From Plazaster borealis (taxonomy: Eukaryota; Echinodermata; Asteroidea; Forcipulatida; Labidiasteridae): a stretch of 64,000 nt of DNA. Below the pieces are notes generated by a model, which searched no databases, was not told the origin of the DNA, and saw only the letters and a program-made list of their open reading frames with translations. Position numbers and translations under genes: made by a program. Location of the stretch: assembly GCA_021014325.1 (NCBI GenBank), contig CM037463.1:10733001-10797000 (forward strand), read 5' to 3'. Position 1 is the stretch's first letter, and each line of letters begins with the position of its first letter. This document shows, in pieces, positions 11,501-24,700 of the stretch.

Positions 11501-11611
11501 TTCTAACCAACTAGGGGTGCTTCTTCGATAAGTTTAACAATTCGGTTGTTCGGCTAAAAATAGCACATCATGCATCAGGCCTGGAGGGGAGGCTGGATCG
11601 AGTATGTAGGC

Positions 11612-12050
11612 GGTCCTACTACTTGCCGTCAACTCGCCGACTTGCCGTCAACTCGCCGTCAACTCATTTTCGTGCCGTCAACTCATTAAATATACATCAA
11701 AAAAAAATATGGGGGGGGGGCATGGGAGTGTTCTAAGGCTAAATTATTTTTTATGGTTATATGGTTAATAAAATTTCATTTACAAAAAAAATATCTTGGG
11801 CCAAGACTAATCCATATGCAGGAAAAGCGCCTCAGTTGCCATGTTGTGCAAAGCGAGATAATTTTTCACAAGAAAAAAAAAAATTTTATTCCGAATGTAA
11901 ACCTAAAACTTAATAATTTGATAATTCTCTTTTAGCTAATACTTTACAGTTCTTCTCTTTCTTTTTGTTTTTTTTAATGTATATTTGAGGAGTTGTGCGA
12001 GAGTTGAGAACAAGTGAGTTGACGGCGAGTTGACGGCAAGTAGTAGGACC
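11612..12050. mobile_element. 439-bp TIR element upstream of PEX11G
   Basis: The left end (ggtcctactacttgccgtca) and the right end (tgacggcaagtagtaggacc) are perfect inverted repeats that extend further into 'actcgccg' and 'cggcgagt'. The left arm also has tandem 'gccgtcaactc' motifs. The interior is AT-rich and non-coding. It lies about 110 bp upstream of the PEX11G start codon. Confidence 0.85.
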
Positions 12051-12469
12051 CTAGTAGGAGGAGAAAAACAAGGCCATGAATTTGGCCGTACAACCTTTCA
12101 CTCATGTACAGCGCTCATAATCGTCCCCACGTTTATTTAAGTATGTATTATCTTGCCAGAACAGCATGAAAACAAGGTTGCGCGCAAGCTGGCCGTTCAT
12201 TCAGGGCGAAACAGAATCCATGCAATACAAGGAGATAGCGATCTAACATTTCTATCGCAAAATAATTGTTGAATTTTTTGTAAGCACCACTGTTTAGGTC
12301 TATTCATCATTCGCAGGTAACAAAATACTTTGCTGAACATATTGTTTTTATATGAAACAAAATGTGCAATGGCTTTGTTGAAATTGTTGAGACTTGTGTT
12401 CAATAAAGCTCAAATTATCCCCCCCTTCTCTCAAGGCGAAAGGTGTGACATTCAGGGTCTATAACCAGT

Positions 12470-12700
12470 CAGTCCAAAGAACACTTAGAAAATTGCAAAA
12501 GAAAGCGCTCCAGAACCATTGATCTTAGCATTCATACGTCTTACCAGAAATGACTTAAAAATCGAAACACTTCAAGTAAGACAAGATTAGCTCTTCCTTA
12601 AATTTTGCTTCTAGATTCAGAGTATAGAGAATGGCTCCCAATCTTCACGAACTTCAACCAACTTACCATCCCTCTCTTGTTAAGGCTAAAATGCTCAATT
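12470..12700 (+). mobile_element. Possible LINE reverse-transcriptase tail, degenerate
   Basis: Translated fragments such as LRKLQKKALQNH and DLKIETLQVRQD resemble the post-RT segment of non-LTR retrotransposons (KLQKKALR..., LE.RR..LCLKF). Stops interrupt every frame. Weak evidence; it could be chance. Confidence 0.3.
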
Positions 12701-14659
12701 CTCTAAATGTAAATTTTGACACCCCAGTTTTTGCAGTGTATGCAACAACATCCATGGTGTTAACACCCTGAGTTTTTGCAGGTTCTGACCCAAAAACTTG
12801 AGTTGCGCCCGCCGGGACCCCTAGCTCACACTCCGGGTCTTCCGACCCGGGAGTTTGTTGAGTGTTGTTATTCATTAAAATATTGATTTGATTAGATAGA
12901 TGATTGATTTTTTTCAGCCACTGTCGATCCACTGCAGACGGGATAAAGGCCTCAGAATGTATCCAATTGTGTTGTGCCTTTGTCCGCATAAGGTGACAGC
13001 TTCAATAGTTTGGGGTCACGGGGTCAATGATTCAATTCGTTGGGCAGGTGCACCTTTCAAAGGGATATTAGAGCCTGATGAACTTACTGTATGAAATAAA
13101 TTCTTGGCTCTACAAATCCATATAAATCAGTTTACCTGGTTTGCGTGAGTTTTACATTCTGGGGTGTTTTGAAGTTTTTTTTGTTTTATGGTTAATTTTG
13201 GGTTATTCATTTTTTTTTTTTTTTGTTATTTTATTAGCAACCGATTCAAAGTATTTCGTAAGAAACAGATGTTTTCCCCATATGATACTTTTTGTTGTTT
13301 CTTTTTTCCCTTTTTTTCTTCTCTTTCTTTAATTTGTTTTAATACAACCGTCCCGGATACCGCCCACTAAATAGTATTAGTTAGGTTTACACCTCAAAAC
13401 AAGACTTTGTGATTTCGGATCGCCCTTTGCGGTATGGATTCTATTATTTCTTTGGCTGATGACACGGCTAAGCACCTTATACAAAAATTCCGTGTAATGC
13501 TTGTACTGCGGGGACGACATGAAGAGCTATGCATACAAACGAGGTTAAATTACCAGACTATTCACTGCGTTTCTGTAGCACTCCGCGTATGAAAATTTGT
13601 AGTAAAGTAAATACCTTAATCTCACTTATTTTTAGAATATAATGAATTCATATTTTTAAGAAAAATATCACGATGATGCTCACAAAGTAATACGATTGGT
13701 TTTTTATAATGTAGTCAACAATATTTATTTGCAACTGAAAAAGAAAAACAACAAATGGAGCGGAAGGATATAAAGAAGAGCGAGGTTCAAAGGTCACTGC
13801 AAAGCAGCCGGTGAATTTAAAATCCACACATCGAAGAATCGAAGTTCCGTCCGGTATGTGTGTGGCCGTTGTCTGCAAATTTCGTTGATTTCATGACTTT
13901 TCAGAGATCTATGCACCAAATAAACAGGTAATTGCAGGGAAGGTTGATTTAAACTGTTAAGCTGTCTTATAATATGCTTGTTATGAAGACCTTCAGAAGG
14001 CATGGAATGCTGGATATGACTACAAAGTCATGTTTGAATTTTGTTCGGTGGTCTTTATTTTGCTTTTAATTAATAACACAACAAACAGACAAAACAATTA
14101 ATTTGTCAACCGCGTAAAATCGTTACGTTTTAATGCAGTGGGTTTAATCAACGCTGTTGTTGCCGTACGGTAAATTCTGGACTCTATTTTCCCATTATTT
14201 AAAAACAAAATCATTGAGAGCCATATCATATTTTAAGATATTATTAATTAGACAATTTCTATCAAACAAATAATTGTATTAGATTTGATAATTGTTTAAA
14301 AAAAGTTAGTCCACACTGACTTAGCAAGTCAGCCTTAGTCAATTTTTTATTTAATTTTTTAAAAGAAGAATCTAGGCCTATATCTTCAAAGGGGTGGAAA
14401 AACAAGTGTCACTGTCACTGACTGTCAGACATGTTGGAGCAGATACGAACTCGGAGCCTGTCGACTGTCATGACTGTCAGTGTCAGTGTCAGTTTGATAA
14501 GTCGTGGGAGCGTAGCCTTTATTCTTTGTAACTGTAAGTCTAGGTTACATTTATACAAATACAAACGGTACATGAACCAGGATGTGGACGAAAAATATAT
14601 TACACTTGCGCTATTCTTTACGGCTACGCTATATTTCATGGAATACCAGACATGCCAGA

Positions 14660-14790
14660 CACTTCGGCACCTGGCAAACTCGGCACCGACAAACTCGGCA
14701 CCTTGCAAACTCAGCACCAACATGACCAAGCAAACTCAGCACCAAGATTTAATTAAGAATGTCGGCACCATACGAACTCGGCACCGTCCT
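14660..14790 (+). repeat. Short degenerate repeat 'caaactcggcacc'
   Basis: Five or more imperfect copies of a 13-19-bp motif around CAAACTCGGCACC. A reverse-complement echo, 'ggtgccgagtt', lies at about 14853. Confidence 0.7.
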
Positions 14791-14879
14791 TTTTTTGACT
14801 AACTCACTGATAGTGATAGGCCCTTAACACTAACAGTAACACGCATTTTTGCTGGTGCCGAGTTAACTAGGTGCCAAGG

Positions 14880-15246
14880 TGACCGGTTACCTAGACCCAG
14901 TATTACTGGGGCGCTGTTCTCCTTTTTCGAAATTTTGACATCATCGGTCGTACTAGTGCCCCAGCTTACGGTCGTATTTTCCCCGAGGGATCTTCAATTT
15001 AGACGGGCAGTGACGGGTGCCTTGCCTCAACCGAGGCAGGACACCCGTCTAAAATTTGACAGGTGTCCTGCCTCAACCGCGCTGAGTGTTATCACGGTTG
15101 CATCCGTCTAAAATCCAACCGAGAGTTGGATGAAGATCCCTCGGGGAAAATACGACTATAAGCTGGGGCGCTAGTACGACTGATGATGTCAAAATTTCGA
15201 AAAAGGAGTACAGCGCCCCAGTTACTGGGTCTACCGCCGGTTACCA
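14880..15246. mobile_element. ~365-bp foldback element upstream of CENPE
   Basis: Two ~100-bp arms are inverted copies: 14892-14994 (tagacccag ... gcgctgttctcctttttcga ... gagggatcttc) and 15131-15233 (gaagatccctc ... tcgaaaaaggagtacagcgc ... ctgggtcta). Flanking 'ccggttac' and 'ccggttacc' may extend the pair. The centre has smaller inverted blocks (gacgggtgccttgcctcaac / gaggcaggacacccgtc). Non-coding; it could form a long hairpin if transcribed. Confidence 0.85.
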
Positions 15247-15741
15247 TTTCATGTATACATGTATATCTTCCGCATACGATCTGACGATCTGCCGGCAAAA
15301 CAGTGTTTGACATGATTTTCCTGTAGCTGCTGGTAAAATTGATTCAACCCTGCAAAATTTTAAACAGTTAAGCCTACATGCAAAAGAAATATGAAAACAA
15401 ATCTTGTTTTTTAAATGTTAGTTTATTGTATTTTGGCCCTCATGGAAAATGTTAATTATTATTTTCACAATGGACCCAATTTTACTGACATTCTGTTGGC
15501 CCACATTAATATTTGGCAATAGTTTTCTTCACTTGTCAGTTGATCTATAGACAATATTAATTTTCAAAGGATTCACGTAGGGTCAAAAGCCAAGCCAAGT
15601 AACTTGGACTTTACGAGCCTAGCCCCTTTTGGTACAATGATGATAAATTAATTTTTTTCCTCCAAAGGGACATACATGTACTGCTTTAGTGCCTGGTGGT
15701 AGTGCTACGAGTGCCTAGTGGTTAATAACTGTGATACAACG

Positions 15742-15788
15742 ATGGATAACGTCAATGTTGCAATTCGTGTCCGTCCCTTGATACAACG
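15742..15788 (+). CDS. CENPE: CENPE exon 1 (start codon, residues 1-16)
   Basis: Begins [15 protein letters not shown], the first beta-strand of the kinesin fold. Donor GTATGT, phase 2. Any 5' UTR upstream cannot be delimited from sequence. Confidence 0.93.
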
Positions 15789-18700
15789 GTATGTCACTTT
15801 CTACTTTTGTTTAAACAACTATACCAGGGTAGTATTAGACCTATTTGCACCTTAAACCTGGCCCCAAACCTTCACCAGGATTCTCCCTTAAAACCCTAAC
15901 CACCCCAGGCCTGCCAAAATCAAACAGATGGTTTTATTGGAATTTGGATGGCTTAGTCCAAGGACCTGTTGGAGTATGATGGGTTGTGTACTGTTCCAGT
16001 ACATAAACTGTTGGAGTATGATGGGTTGTGTACTGTTCCAGTACATAAACTGTTGGAGTATGATGGGTTGTGTACTGTTCCAAAAAGTAAACTGTTGGAG
16101 TATGATGGGTTATGGAAGCTTTCTGGTAGAAATGCTTAGGGGGTTATTAAAGGTAGGGTCATACTTTGGTAATGACCCCGAAAATTGTGTAATTTCTATC
16201 CGAAAGCTTACAAAGATGGTTTGCGGGTTTAAACAAAAAAGGGTTTTCAGATAGGCTACAGTTTTCTGGAGTATAGTATAACTTCATTTCAGAGGGAAAA
16301 GTTTCACAGGAAAGAAATGGTTGTGGTATGAACTTCATAATCGGTAAGCTTTCCGACTAAAATTAAACAGTGATGTTTTTTATCCTCACCAATCCTGCAT
16401 GTCCTGTATATAATACCTTTAACACTAACTGTGGTACGCTGGCCAAATGCTAATTAAAACACCAAAGGACCAGTCTAAAGTATTTCCAAGTGGTCTGGCT
16501 GGCTAGTTCAGTGTTGAAAAGTATCCCTGTTTAATATCAAACATGGACTGCCGTTAGTATACAAAAAAACCTGGCGGACAAGTGAAATGTCAAGCTAACT
16601 GGTCCCGCTGACTAGTCACTAGAAAAGTGAAGGGAAAAAGTGATTGTTTTATTTGTTATTTATATACATTTGCAGAGGAAAACCAACAAATAGAATAATG
16701 AAACATGCTATTTATGATTGTTTTCCGTTGTAGGGAGAAGAACGCAGAGGCTGAGCCACAGTGGAAAGCAGAGACAAACAAGATTTCTCAGCTAGATCAC
16801 AAGGGCAGGGTGTCCAGGATATATGCTTTCGGTAAGAGAGTCGGGGTTTATGAGTAGCAGGCCTATCTTTCTGCCGTGTACTGAAACCAAGACATTCTCA
16901 GAGGTTAACCTAAAAATGTTCCCCCAATGGACCAGAGAAACTTGTCAAGAGGAAAACAGCTTGATGAGTTGGATTACTTGGCTTCTTGGCAAATTTTCCG
17001 GAAGGGGGACGGAGGGGAAAATCAGGTGTAAAATGTACATTGTACTTGAATCCAATCCACTGTAATGCAATTTGCAAGGCTCAAGGCTAATTCCACTCAT
17101 GAATGCAGGGATTTACCGAGGTTAATGCATGGAAGGAGACCACACTGTCACAAAGAAAAACAGTGGTAAAACAGAGCTGCCAACCCTCCCTGATTCTGCA
17201 GAGAGTTCCCTGAAAATAAATCAATCTTTCCATGTTCTGATGAACAAATTTGAAAATCTTCCTGATTATAGAACTTGTTTTCCTTATTATGTTAAATGTA
17301 ATCCTAAAAAATCTCCCTGGTTCATTGGCGTACAAAGTCTCTGTGATTGCAATATGCAAATTTTGGTAGTTCTGGTAAAATCATCGACCTCAAACTCTCT
17401 AAACTTCATCCGCTTTCCTCAAAAGAAGTCATCCTGAAACCTACTTTAATTGATGTACCGGTATGTTCTAATTTTCTTGCACTACGGATATAACTTAATA
17501 TTCTGTATCCCCGATGCAATTATTTCATCGTTTGAATTGTGTGCGGTGGGCCTACCCACTTCTACAGAGTTATAACTGGCCGCTCTTTACTGGGCACACT
17601 CGTTGGTCTCAGGGCTAAGACTGATCTCTAGAATGCAGGGGTCCTGGTGTTGATTGAACGAAGAACAAGTTCTTGTATAGCGCATTGTACGTATCAATGC
17701 GCTTTACATTAGTGCCCTGGTCATTTGGCCAATAACATTCCTTTAATATTTCTCAGCTCCCTGGGGAGTATACAGCCCCGAGCTGCCGTGGCGCTCCAAA
17801 GGCTTTTCAAACACAATATCAACCTCTACCCTCGCAGGTACCCATTTATACCCCTGGGTGAAGAGAAGCAATTATAGTAAAGTATCTTGCTCAAGGATAC
17901 AAGTGTCATGAGCGGGATTCAAACCCACACCCGATGACTTAACCATCGGAACTTGAACTCAATGATCTAAACCACTCGGCCACATATGACACCCGAAATG
18001 TACCCTATGGTTGTTGTGTTTTTTTTCTCTGAAGGACTCAGAATGCGCCGAATATACAGTGCTATCAAACATTGGTGTAAAGTTCAAATCTTGCTGTTTT
18101 TCCCACAGACCGAATTTTCAGATCGGCTGAAACAACCAGCGATGTTTACGAGGAAATCGCTCTTCCTATTGTGGAGAAAGCAATGGACGGTGTAAATGGT
18201 AAGATCATTTTTTATTCTTCCTGTTTTGCCATGTACGTTTATTTTCATTTCGTCCGATAATTACTGACTTTTCGTATGCCTATAATTAGTACCTTGTGGT
18301 TACTAGCCTAACGCTCTGCCAATTTATGCTATCTATGTTTCTAACTTGGTGTTAATATTGACATGCAAAACTCCCCCGGCTATAGACGGCGTTCTCTCTT
18401 AACAGTGGTCCATTGGCCAAATGCTAGTTTATATTAAAACATGTGAGGACTTGTCAAAATTCAGTCCAGCTGGCTAGCTCAGTCCAGTCATAAAAAGCAT
18501 CCTTATTTCATTTGAAATACGGACTAGTGAAAAAGCTGATGGACTTAGTGAAATGACAAGCTACCTGTTCATGCTGGCCAATCACTAAAAATGTTAAAGG
18601 CAAACCCTGATCAGTACTCTCCCCTATCTTTTCGTTTCTCCCAGGTACAATCTTTGCCTACGGGCAAACGGCCAGCGGTAAGACCTACACCATGATGGGG

Positions 18701-21700
18701 GATCGAATGTGCCCAGGAATCATCCCACGTGCTGTGCAGGAAATTTTCACTCATATAGACAATGTGAGTTCCCTCCATGTCCATGGTGTTCAGCCAGAGA
18801 GGCATGCTAGCTGTCTATTGGGCACTTTATTTTGAATTTGTGGCGTGTCGTGGTCAAGCGCACTGGACTCAAGTTCTGATGTTTCTGATCAGCAGAGTTT
18901 TGACACCTGTGTCCTGAAGTGAGACACTTAACCATCATTGCTTCGTCCTTCGGATGGGGCGTAAAGCCGTAGGTCCCATGTGTTGTGTAATGCACGTAAA
19001 AGAACCTAGTTACACTTATCACTAAGAGAAGGGGGTTTGCCCTGGTGTTTCTGGCAGTGGCTGCTTGGCCGCAGTGCCTTGTAAATCCTTACAAGGTATT
19101 ACATAAATGGATTTCATAATTCAAAAACTTCAAACACCTGGAAATAAATAATGATAAGTGCTTTGAGACCCCCATAGATAAAGCGCTATAAAACTAGCTA
19201 AATTGATATCATATAATAATTTGAACATTCTACTTAACAATCTTGTGGAAATTTTGTATGCCTGTTGTGTTTATTAAACCCATTGTATCAAAACGCCTTA
19301 CATTAGTACTATGCATGTCTGTTGGGCCACAAGTAATCCTGAAATGCCCTCAACTCCTTTGGAGTATGCAGCACTGGCAGCCGAATGGGCGTGCAGGTCG
19401 CTACATGCAAATCATTCACATCAATGATCTCTATCCTAGCAGGTACCATTTTACTCCTGGGTGTGAGAAGCAATTATAGTTTGAAGTGTCTTGTCCAAGG
19501 ACACAAGTGTCATGACCGAGATTCAAGCCCAAACCCTGATCATGGTGACTCCGCCATCAGTGCCCAGTTTCATAGAGCTGCTTTTTAAGCAGAACATATT
19601 GCTTAACAGTTTTCTGCTTAGCAAAAATGTGCGGGAAACCAGTAACAAAATGGTACATGTTACATGGTATTTTGGCTGGTAACCAACCTTTAATCTGGTA
19701 AGCATAATGTTGCTGTGCTTAGCTACTTTTTGTGCTGAAGCAGCTCCATGAACATGGGTCCAAAGCTTCAGTCTTATGCGCTGACTGCTCCACTGTGACA
19801 TCCAATGATGAATGCTCATTTTCATTGCCCCATTGATACATAAATATGCAAACGTATCAAATTTGACAATCATAGCCTCAATTATATTCAGAAATATTCG
19901 GCATGACGTGTTGGATCGTTGAAAATGAAATCTGTCAGAAAAGTGTTTTTGTTGGAATCTTGCAGACGTCAAACCGCGAGTTTCTCCTGCGAGTGAGTTA
20001 CATGGAGTTGTACAATGAAGGACTGTGTGATCTCCTGAGCTCTGAGAAGAAATCGCTGCAGATCAGGGAGAATGATGTGAGTAAATCATTTATACATTTA
20101 AAGGGTCTGTATACGTTTGGTAATTGGAACCCACTGTTTGTTTCAATCCTAAATAGTTGCATATATATACCATAAAACTAACCTGTAAAAATTTCATTTC
20201 AAAAGTTGGTAGCGTTTTTGAGATATTGCCAAAAATCTGGAGCCGTTATGTCCACGCAGGAAGAATAATCTGCATTGGAATACACACTCTGAGAAGCGTT
20301 ACGGTCTCAGATTTTAAAAATTCGGATAAAAAGTGATATCTTTCTCCATAACCGCAGTACTTCAAAGTGAAAAGTTTCTCCAAAATTCATTATACTATCC
20401 AAAGCTGCTGGCTTACCAAGTAAGTTTTTATTGCCATTAATTTTCAGAGTCATTACCAAACTTGTACAGACCCTTTAAAGGGTCCATGATTTTTTTTATG
20501 CAATCCTTGGAGTTGCTCAGGTGTTTTGTTTTTTAATTTCATTTTGCAATTTTAGGGATATTTTAGTGCCTTATTATATTTTATGCTAATGCAAATTTCC
20601 AATTTATGTGCAGAAGTGTGATGTCATGTATTGTCAGGCAGAAATCTCAATGTTCACATTTTCATTTTTTCAACAGAAATAAAACAGTGTCTCCCTGAAA
20701 TGACATTACTGCGACAGCGCCCTCTTGTCTTTTAAAATATTTACAGAAATTCACTTTTCAATGAAATAAACCAAATATGGATGTCAAATAAGTTTTCATA
20801 AACATAAGGGGATTAGGAAGTAGCTCAAATTTGTACTACAGAGGCCATTTGATATCTCCTGAAGATGACTAGAGCAGGTTGGTCGAATCGTTGAGACCAA
20901 TAACTTCTCAATCCGCGGCAGTGAAGTTAATAACGAGAAGTCCCCTCAGTCCACTGAGAAAAAAAGTAGCAATCCAGGCTGATTTTCCTACCTACCCAGG
21001 ACATAAGCAGGACAGGGTTTTTTTCTAAACTAAGAATGCCCCTTGAATACTGAAGTCTGCTCCGTGGTAGTAGAATAACAGCAAGACAAGCTCTTTATAA
21101 ATAGAAAAAAACGACACAGCAAAGAAGTAGATATAATCACATTGGGTTACCGTAAACCATGTTTAATACATCTACATGAAATAATTGCATCAGGGATAAA
21201 GAATATTATTTTTATACCGATGTGTGGTAATGCGCTGTTTACTCAGTGCTTTTTGAGTCTTGCAGAAAACTCAATTTACCGCTCCCTTCATATTATATGG
21301 TAAACTAATTTCATGAAATAATTGTTATAAAGACCTTAGGCCTATTTGACTGAACCAAAGATGTGATGCTTTAAAACTCAATATTTTAACCTTAACTAAT
21401 ACTTGTTTCAGTTAATTACCCTGGCTTCATCATGCAATCAGTTTATTACTGGTTCTCTGTGCATTCACCACTGTTACTTTTTAAATATTTTTTTTTATGG
21501 CCAGATGCTGAGGATCTGGCTGAGGGTGCATGTGCTGGAAACCTTCCCCTTTTTTATCGCTTCTTTTTAATACCTTTGTTGTAATTTTAGTGTTTAGTAG
21601 TTTCAGTTTATTTATTGGCTTGTTTTATATCTTTATATATGTTAAGCGCCTTGAGTGTCTTTTTAGGCGGATTTTGGCGCTAATTATAAATGCTTATTAT

Positions 21701-24700
21701 TATTATTTTTATTATTATTATTAATAAAAAAATTACACTCTCCCTTTTTTTTTTTGCTTCAGAAAACTGTTTTTGTCCACGACCTGACGGAGGAAATCGT
21801 TACAAATGTCCAGGAGGTTCTCCAGTTCTTAAAGAAAGGAGAAGGTAAGATTGTCAGTCCCAAACACTGCTTGGTACATTAATGGTTGCTATAGACCTTA
21901 ATGCACATGAAGTCATTGGAGTAGGGCGCCCTCGGCTAGAGGTCAAAAGAAGGTTGCTCATCAGCCCATCCTGTGCGCTGAGCTTACATAGCTGTGCGTT
22001 TTCTATTGTTTCACCAGTCTTTTACCTCTAAGATGGCGGCATGCAGCTTCGCTACCGATACCTCTCGTCACTAACCCCTGGTAGGGATGTACTGAAAAAC
22101 AACACTGATTGGCTCCCAAAAGTGACTACTTTGCATGCACGTTTCTATATAATCATAATCTGAGAGCTTGTAGGCACTTAGTATGTGGTGTCAAAATGGT
22201 CATGACACTTGTATCCTTGAGCAAGATAGTTTACTATAATTGCTTCCCTTCACCCAGGGGTATAAATGGGTACCTGCGAGGGTAGAGGTTGATATTGTGT
22301 TTGAAAAGCCTTCAGAGCGCCACGGCAGCCCGGGGCTGTATACTCCCCAGGGAGCTGAGAAAGATTTTAAAAGGAATGTTATTGGCCCAATGACCAGGGC
22401 GCATTGATACGTTATTGTAAAATGTGCTATATAAAAACTAGTTATAAACAATATTATTGTATATAATATAATTGACTAAGTGCTCTTTTTTTCTTTTCTT
22501 TTTGTTCTTCGTTTAAACAGCACGGCGCCACTTTGGTCAGACAGACATGAATGAAAGAAGCAGTCGCTCTCACACAATATTTCGCATGGTAGGTCAAATA
22601 GGGGTCGAGCTTACATTTGAATTTACAATCTTAAATCTACTTGACCTTGAATGTAAAAAGCAAATCATGGTCATGATGTTATCTCTCAAAAACATCAATT
22701 ATGAAGAAAACTAAGGCCACATAAAAAAACTTGTTGATCGCCACGCCAGACCCTACAAAACCCCCCGACCCCATTTAGGCCTATTTTTTTATTATAAAAA
22801 AAACCGGTCTTTTCAATGATCCTTCCAGTCAAAATCCATTTGTTGAAAATAGATGTTTGAAGAAAGGTTATTCATGTTGGCAAAAACAACAACAATATTC
22901 AAATATATATTTAGGCTATACACTGCGTTTTAGTTTTTGAAAATGTTTACAGAAAATGTCATCTAGGAGTTAATTGGGTTTAAAACAAAACAATTCAAAA
23001 TATCAAAGTCACACAAACCATTTGTTTCATAGTGATTGTGATGATTTCTTTATTCTTTATTTTATATTTTGCCATGTCCCAAAAAACACAAAAAACCACC
23101 CATTTCCCACCAAAAAGGACGATCAACAATTTTTTTTATTTATTGGGCCTAATATTAGTGTTTTCATTTTATTTGCTAACTATGTTTGGTTTTTACGAGA
23201 AGGTGTTCACAAAGTTATCTTTCTTTTCTTGGTTTTCTCCTAAAATACAAAATAGATCATTGAATCAAGAGTCGAGACAAAGCAACAAAGGAACTCAATA
23301 GACATGGCAGTCAAGGTTTCCCACTTAGTAAGTATGAACTCCTGATCACCATGTAAGAGGGCGCTGTTTTCACATTAGTAAGGGGGACAAAGTCCATCAT
23401 TGGAATTAATATTGAAAATAAGTGTCTCAAAAGAGTTTTAAAAATGAAAATGGAAAGACAATCTTGTTTGCTATTTTCTGCCATTACTTTCAGAATCTTG
23501 TCGACTTGGCCGGCTCGGAGCGAGCGAACGAGACTAAAGCCGACGGTATCCGCCTGAGGGAGGCCTGCAAGATCAACCAGAGTCTCCACGTACTGGCCAT
23601 GGTGATCAATAAGCTGAGTCAGGGTGCAGAGTTCATTCCCTTCAGGGACTCTAAACTGACGAGGATTCTACAAATGTCCCTCGGCGGCAACGCCAAGACG
23701 GCCATCATATGCACGGTCACGCCAATTTCTGTTGAGCAGACGCACAGCACTCTACAGGTATGTTAACCAAAATGTGACTGAAAGTCTTTCGGTGCTACTG
23801 GGATTTTTTTGCATTTTGAACCTAAAATGCTGAGCTTTTTAAGGATTTTTGAAAGTCTGTAAACAAAATAAAAAATTAGTCTTTCTCACCAAACAAAATG
23901 TATCTTGCTTTTTTGTGTTACCGTACATCCCAAAGTTAATAGTATTTCTTGAGTGATAAGGCCCTCTTGTGATAACTTAATTATACTATGGGTCGTACAT
24001 GTACTATTGATGACACTTTTTGAGCACATAGAAAATGTACAATAATGGTGCTTTTGGAATACATAAAACAGATCGTACATGTACGACCTTGGCACTGAAA
24101 GAGTTTACAGAGCGTTAGAACACTGCTGCCACTCTTACATTAAAAAAAATGACTACATGTAGTTTACCTTTGTTCACAAGTTAGCCACTGTAGGTCACAT
24201 TTCCTTGATTACAACCATATCTCTCAGAAGGACTTCATCCATTATCATTCCTACTGCGAGTCTATGAGATCATTATTTAAGGAACCTAGTCAAAATCTTG
24301 GGTCCAGTGTTAATTTTGAGCCCTGCACACATTACTAATGGGATTGTCTGTATAAGTTTTTTAATGCGCCATGAGCATCATGCCTGACGTATACCGGTGC
24401 TTTACAAGTGTTCATTATTATTATTATTATTAAGTCTTAAGTCTATAGTGGCGTGTTGTGGCCAGGCAGGTAAGAGCACCAGACTCAAGTCTTGGTGTTT
24501 CTGTTCAGCAGAGTGTGGGTTCGAGTCCCGGTCGTGACACTTGTGTCCTTAAGCAAGACACTTAACCATTAATGCTGCGTCCTTTGGATGGGACGTAAAG
24601 TCGTTGGTCCCGTGTTCTGTGTAATGCACGTAAAAGAACCCAGTGCACTTATCGGAAAGAGAAGAGGTTCGCCCCGGTGTTCCTGGTTTAATTGGCAGCA

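Larger units (their letters stand above)
11501..15741. other. Head-to-head intergenic region, PEX11G / CENPE
   Basis: Both promoters must lie here. I see no TATA-like or other element I would defend. It contains a 439-bp TIR element next to PEX11G, a possible LINE remnant (12470-12700), AT-rich tracts, degenerate 'caaactcggcacc' repeats at 14660-14790, and a large foldback element about 500 bp upstream of the CENPE start. Confidence 0.5.

Noticed and set aside
15562..15567. CHR cell-cycle promoter element (TTCAAA) upstream of CENPE
   Set aside because: A six-base match in AT-rich DNA with no CDE partner and no known TSS.
15928..16254. 108-codon ORF with a repeated CWSMMGC motif
   Set aside because: Produced by a 42-bp (14-codon) tandem repeat in CENPE intron 1; no homology.
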